Assembly: GCF_013300725.1 (NCBI RefSeq) | Contig: NZ_JAAIMM010000003.1 | Location: 62,001 to 126,000, forward strand | Source of the DNA: Allocoprococcus comes | GTDB taxonomy: Bacteria > Bacillota > Clostridia > Lachnospirales > Lachnospiraceae | Direction: 5' to 3' | Length of the DNA stretch: 64,000 nucleotides | Shown here: positions 63,080-64,000 of the stretch, one piece after another | How positions within the stretch are numbered: position 1 is the first letter of the stretch | Layout of the letters: every line of letters begins with the position of its first letter | Made by a program: the position numbers and the translations under genes | The notes under the pieces: model-generated | Database searches by the model: none | Seen by the model: the letters and a program-made list of their open reading frames with translations, nothing else | What the model was told of the DNA's origin: nothing

Positions 63080-63853
63080 TTATTTCACCGCTTCTGTCAG
63101 CCCGGCATACGGAATCTTACCGCCAAAAAGATCCAGTGCGCTGCCAATCGTATAGTCCAGCTTTTCCCCGCTGATCCGCGCAAACTCCCGCAGATCCTCC
63201 ATGCTTCCAATTCCACCGGCATAGGTGATTGGAAGTCCGTTCCACGCCGCAAGCATCCTGACCAGATCCTCCTCTGTACCAGATGCTTTTCCTTCTACAT
63301 CAACCCCGTGAACCAGAAATTCATCGCACCATCCGGACAGCTCTTCCAGAACCTCCGGTATCAGTCTGAGCTCAGTAAATGTCTGCCATCTGTTGGTCAC
63401 AATATAATAACTGTCCTCCCGCCTCCGGCAGCTGAGATCCAGTACCAGATGCTCTTTCCCTACTGCCTTTTTCAGCCGGTCCAGCCGGTCATACCGCACC
63501 TGTCCATCCTGAAATACATAGGATGTAACGATCACATGACTTGCTCCCTCCTCCAGATACTCTGCAGCATTTTCTGCAGTAATTCCTCCGCCGATCTGCA
63601 TTCCGCCCGGATAGGCATGTAGTGCTTTCAGCGCCTGCGTCTTTGTCGCATCATAGTATTCCGATGTCGGCGGATTCAGCAAAATAATGTGTCCTCCGGT
63701 AAGTCCGTCTTTCTTATACATTGTCGCATAATAGTCTGCATCCTGTCTGGATATGTAATTTTCTACCGCTGCATTTCCTGCATCCTTCAGGCTGCCACCC
63801 ACAATCTGCTTGACTGCACCGTTATGAATATCTATACATGGTCGAAATTTCAT
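63080..63853 (-). CDS. hisA: HisA of eukaryotic (HIS6) type: ProFAR isomerase (257 aa)
   Basis: Fourth step of histidine synthesis. FRPCIDIHNGAVKQIVGGSL, HVIVTSYVFQDGQ, LVLDLSCRRRE, NRWQTFTELRL, EFLVHGVDVEGKASG, YAGGIGSMEDL and IGSALDLFGGK follow yeast/plant HIS6 rather than canonical bacterial HisA (no GxxARxGD, no GLDARDG). The catalytic Asp pair (CIDIH and VHGVD) is kept. Alone, far from his genes; AGGACTTC precedes the ATG. The lineage suggests horizontal transfer or an old alternative form. Confidence 0.9.
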   Translation of the reverse strand: MKFRPCIDIHNGAVKQIVGGSLKDAGNAAVENYISRQDADYYATMYKKDGLTGGHIILLNPPTSEYYDATKTQALKALHAYPGGMQIGGGITAENAAEYLEEGASHVIVTSYVFQDGQVRYDRLDRLKKAVGKEHLVLDLSCRRREDSYYIVTNRWQTFTELRLIPEVLEELSGWCDEFLVHGVDVEGKASGTEEDLVRMLAAWNGLPITYAGGIGSMEDLREFARISGEKLDYTIGSALDLFGGKIPYAGLTEAVK

Positions 63854-63934
63854 GAAGTCCTCCGTTTTTTCTGTTGATCTCGTCTTTGCATACCGTCATA
63901 TTGTATCACACCCACGGACACTTTACCACCTTTT

Positions 63935-63976
63935 GTCTGCAAAAAAGGCAAGACTTTTCCGCAAAGTCTTGCCTTT
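63935..63976 (-). terminator. Terminator of a gene beyond the right edge
   Basis: AAAAGGCAAGACTT / AAGTCTTGCCTTTT with a short loop; on the minus strand it is followed by TTGCAG after the T-rich arm. No gene for it lies in the window. Confidence 0.65.
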
Positions 63977-64000
63977 TCCCTATTCCTGACCATCTATTGT

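Noticed and set aside
1-64000. tRNA, rRNA and CRISPR arrays
   Set aside because: No regularly spaced repeats, tRNA cloverleaf ends with CCA, or rRNA-like conserved blocks were noticed on reading; a tRNAscan or CRISPR search was not possible.

Overview
The window looks like chromosome of a gut-type Firmicute of the class Clostridia, most likely family Lachnospiraceae. Signs are the moderately low GC, strong AGGAGG-type ribosome binding sites, a stand-alone ComF, a RecD2 helicase, the cdaA-cdaR pair, the order trigger factor-clpP-clpX-lon-engB, a glycyl-radical hydroxyproline dehydratase, and many paralogue-rich transporters. Genus is not decidable by eye. No rRNA, tRNA or CRISPR array was seen.

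Layout. 1-3800: AT-rich end of a Tn916/ICEBs1-type integrative element, with a MobT relaxase cut by the window edge, three small cargo genes and a candidate oriT. 3807-6543: an XRE-like regulator, convergent with a MerR-methyltransferase fusion. 6551-13620 (minus strand): a long run recD2-comF-two membrane proteins-cdaA-cdaR-HPr-MerR/methyltransferase with short gaps or overlaps. 13682-19621: uvrB-uvrA, then mreB. 19693-22750: a PARIS-like defence pair (AAA ATPase plus TOPRIM/DUF4435) and a broken ion-channel gene between two direct copies of a ~73 bp hairpin repeat. 22765-23659: an MNT/HEPN toxin-antitoxin locus. 23893-27440: an amino-acid symporter and amidohydrolase operon behind a structured attenuator-like leader, next to a relaxase remnant. 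27673-29054: antitoxin with a decayed toxin, and a YitT protein. 29224-33456: MarR-controlled heterodimeric ABC exporter. 33461-36960: YibE/F membrane pair, a deletion scar in a zinc-uptake locus, a Zur/Fur regulator with two boxes, and a TnpB remnant. 36963-41792: M20 amidohydrolase, and the hydroxyproline dehydratase HypD with its activating enzyme behind a clear promoter and palindrome. 41937-47503: C39-like protein, PpiC, MATE exporter with TetR regulator, FucO-like dehydrogenase, and a ~215 bp near-palindrome. 47525-63853: housekeeping, comprising a second C39-like protein, engB, lon, clpX, clpP, tig, a lipoprotein, DJ-1, CYTH, the operon secA-prfB-ACT-hom-lysC, and a eukaryote-type HisA.

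The housekeeping part handles protein quality control, secretion, translation termination and aspartate-family amino acid synthesis. Accessory material (conjugation, defence, toxin-antitoxin, IS remnants, decayed zinc genes) is concentrated in 1-3800, 19.7-23.7 kb, 27.0-28.1 kb and 35.3-37.0 kb. The most interesting loci are the repeat-flanked PARIS-like cassette, the oriT separated from its relaxase by cargo, the symporter leader RNA, and the long inverted repeat after fucO.
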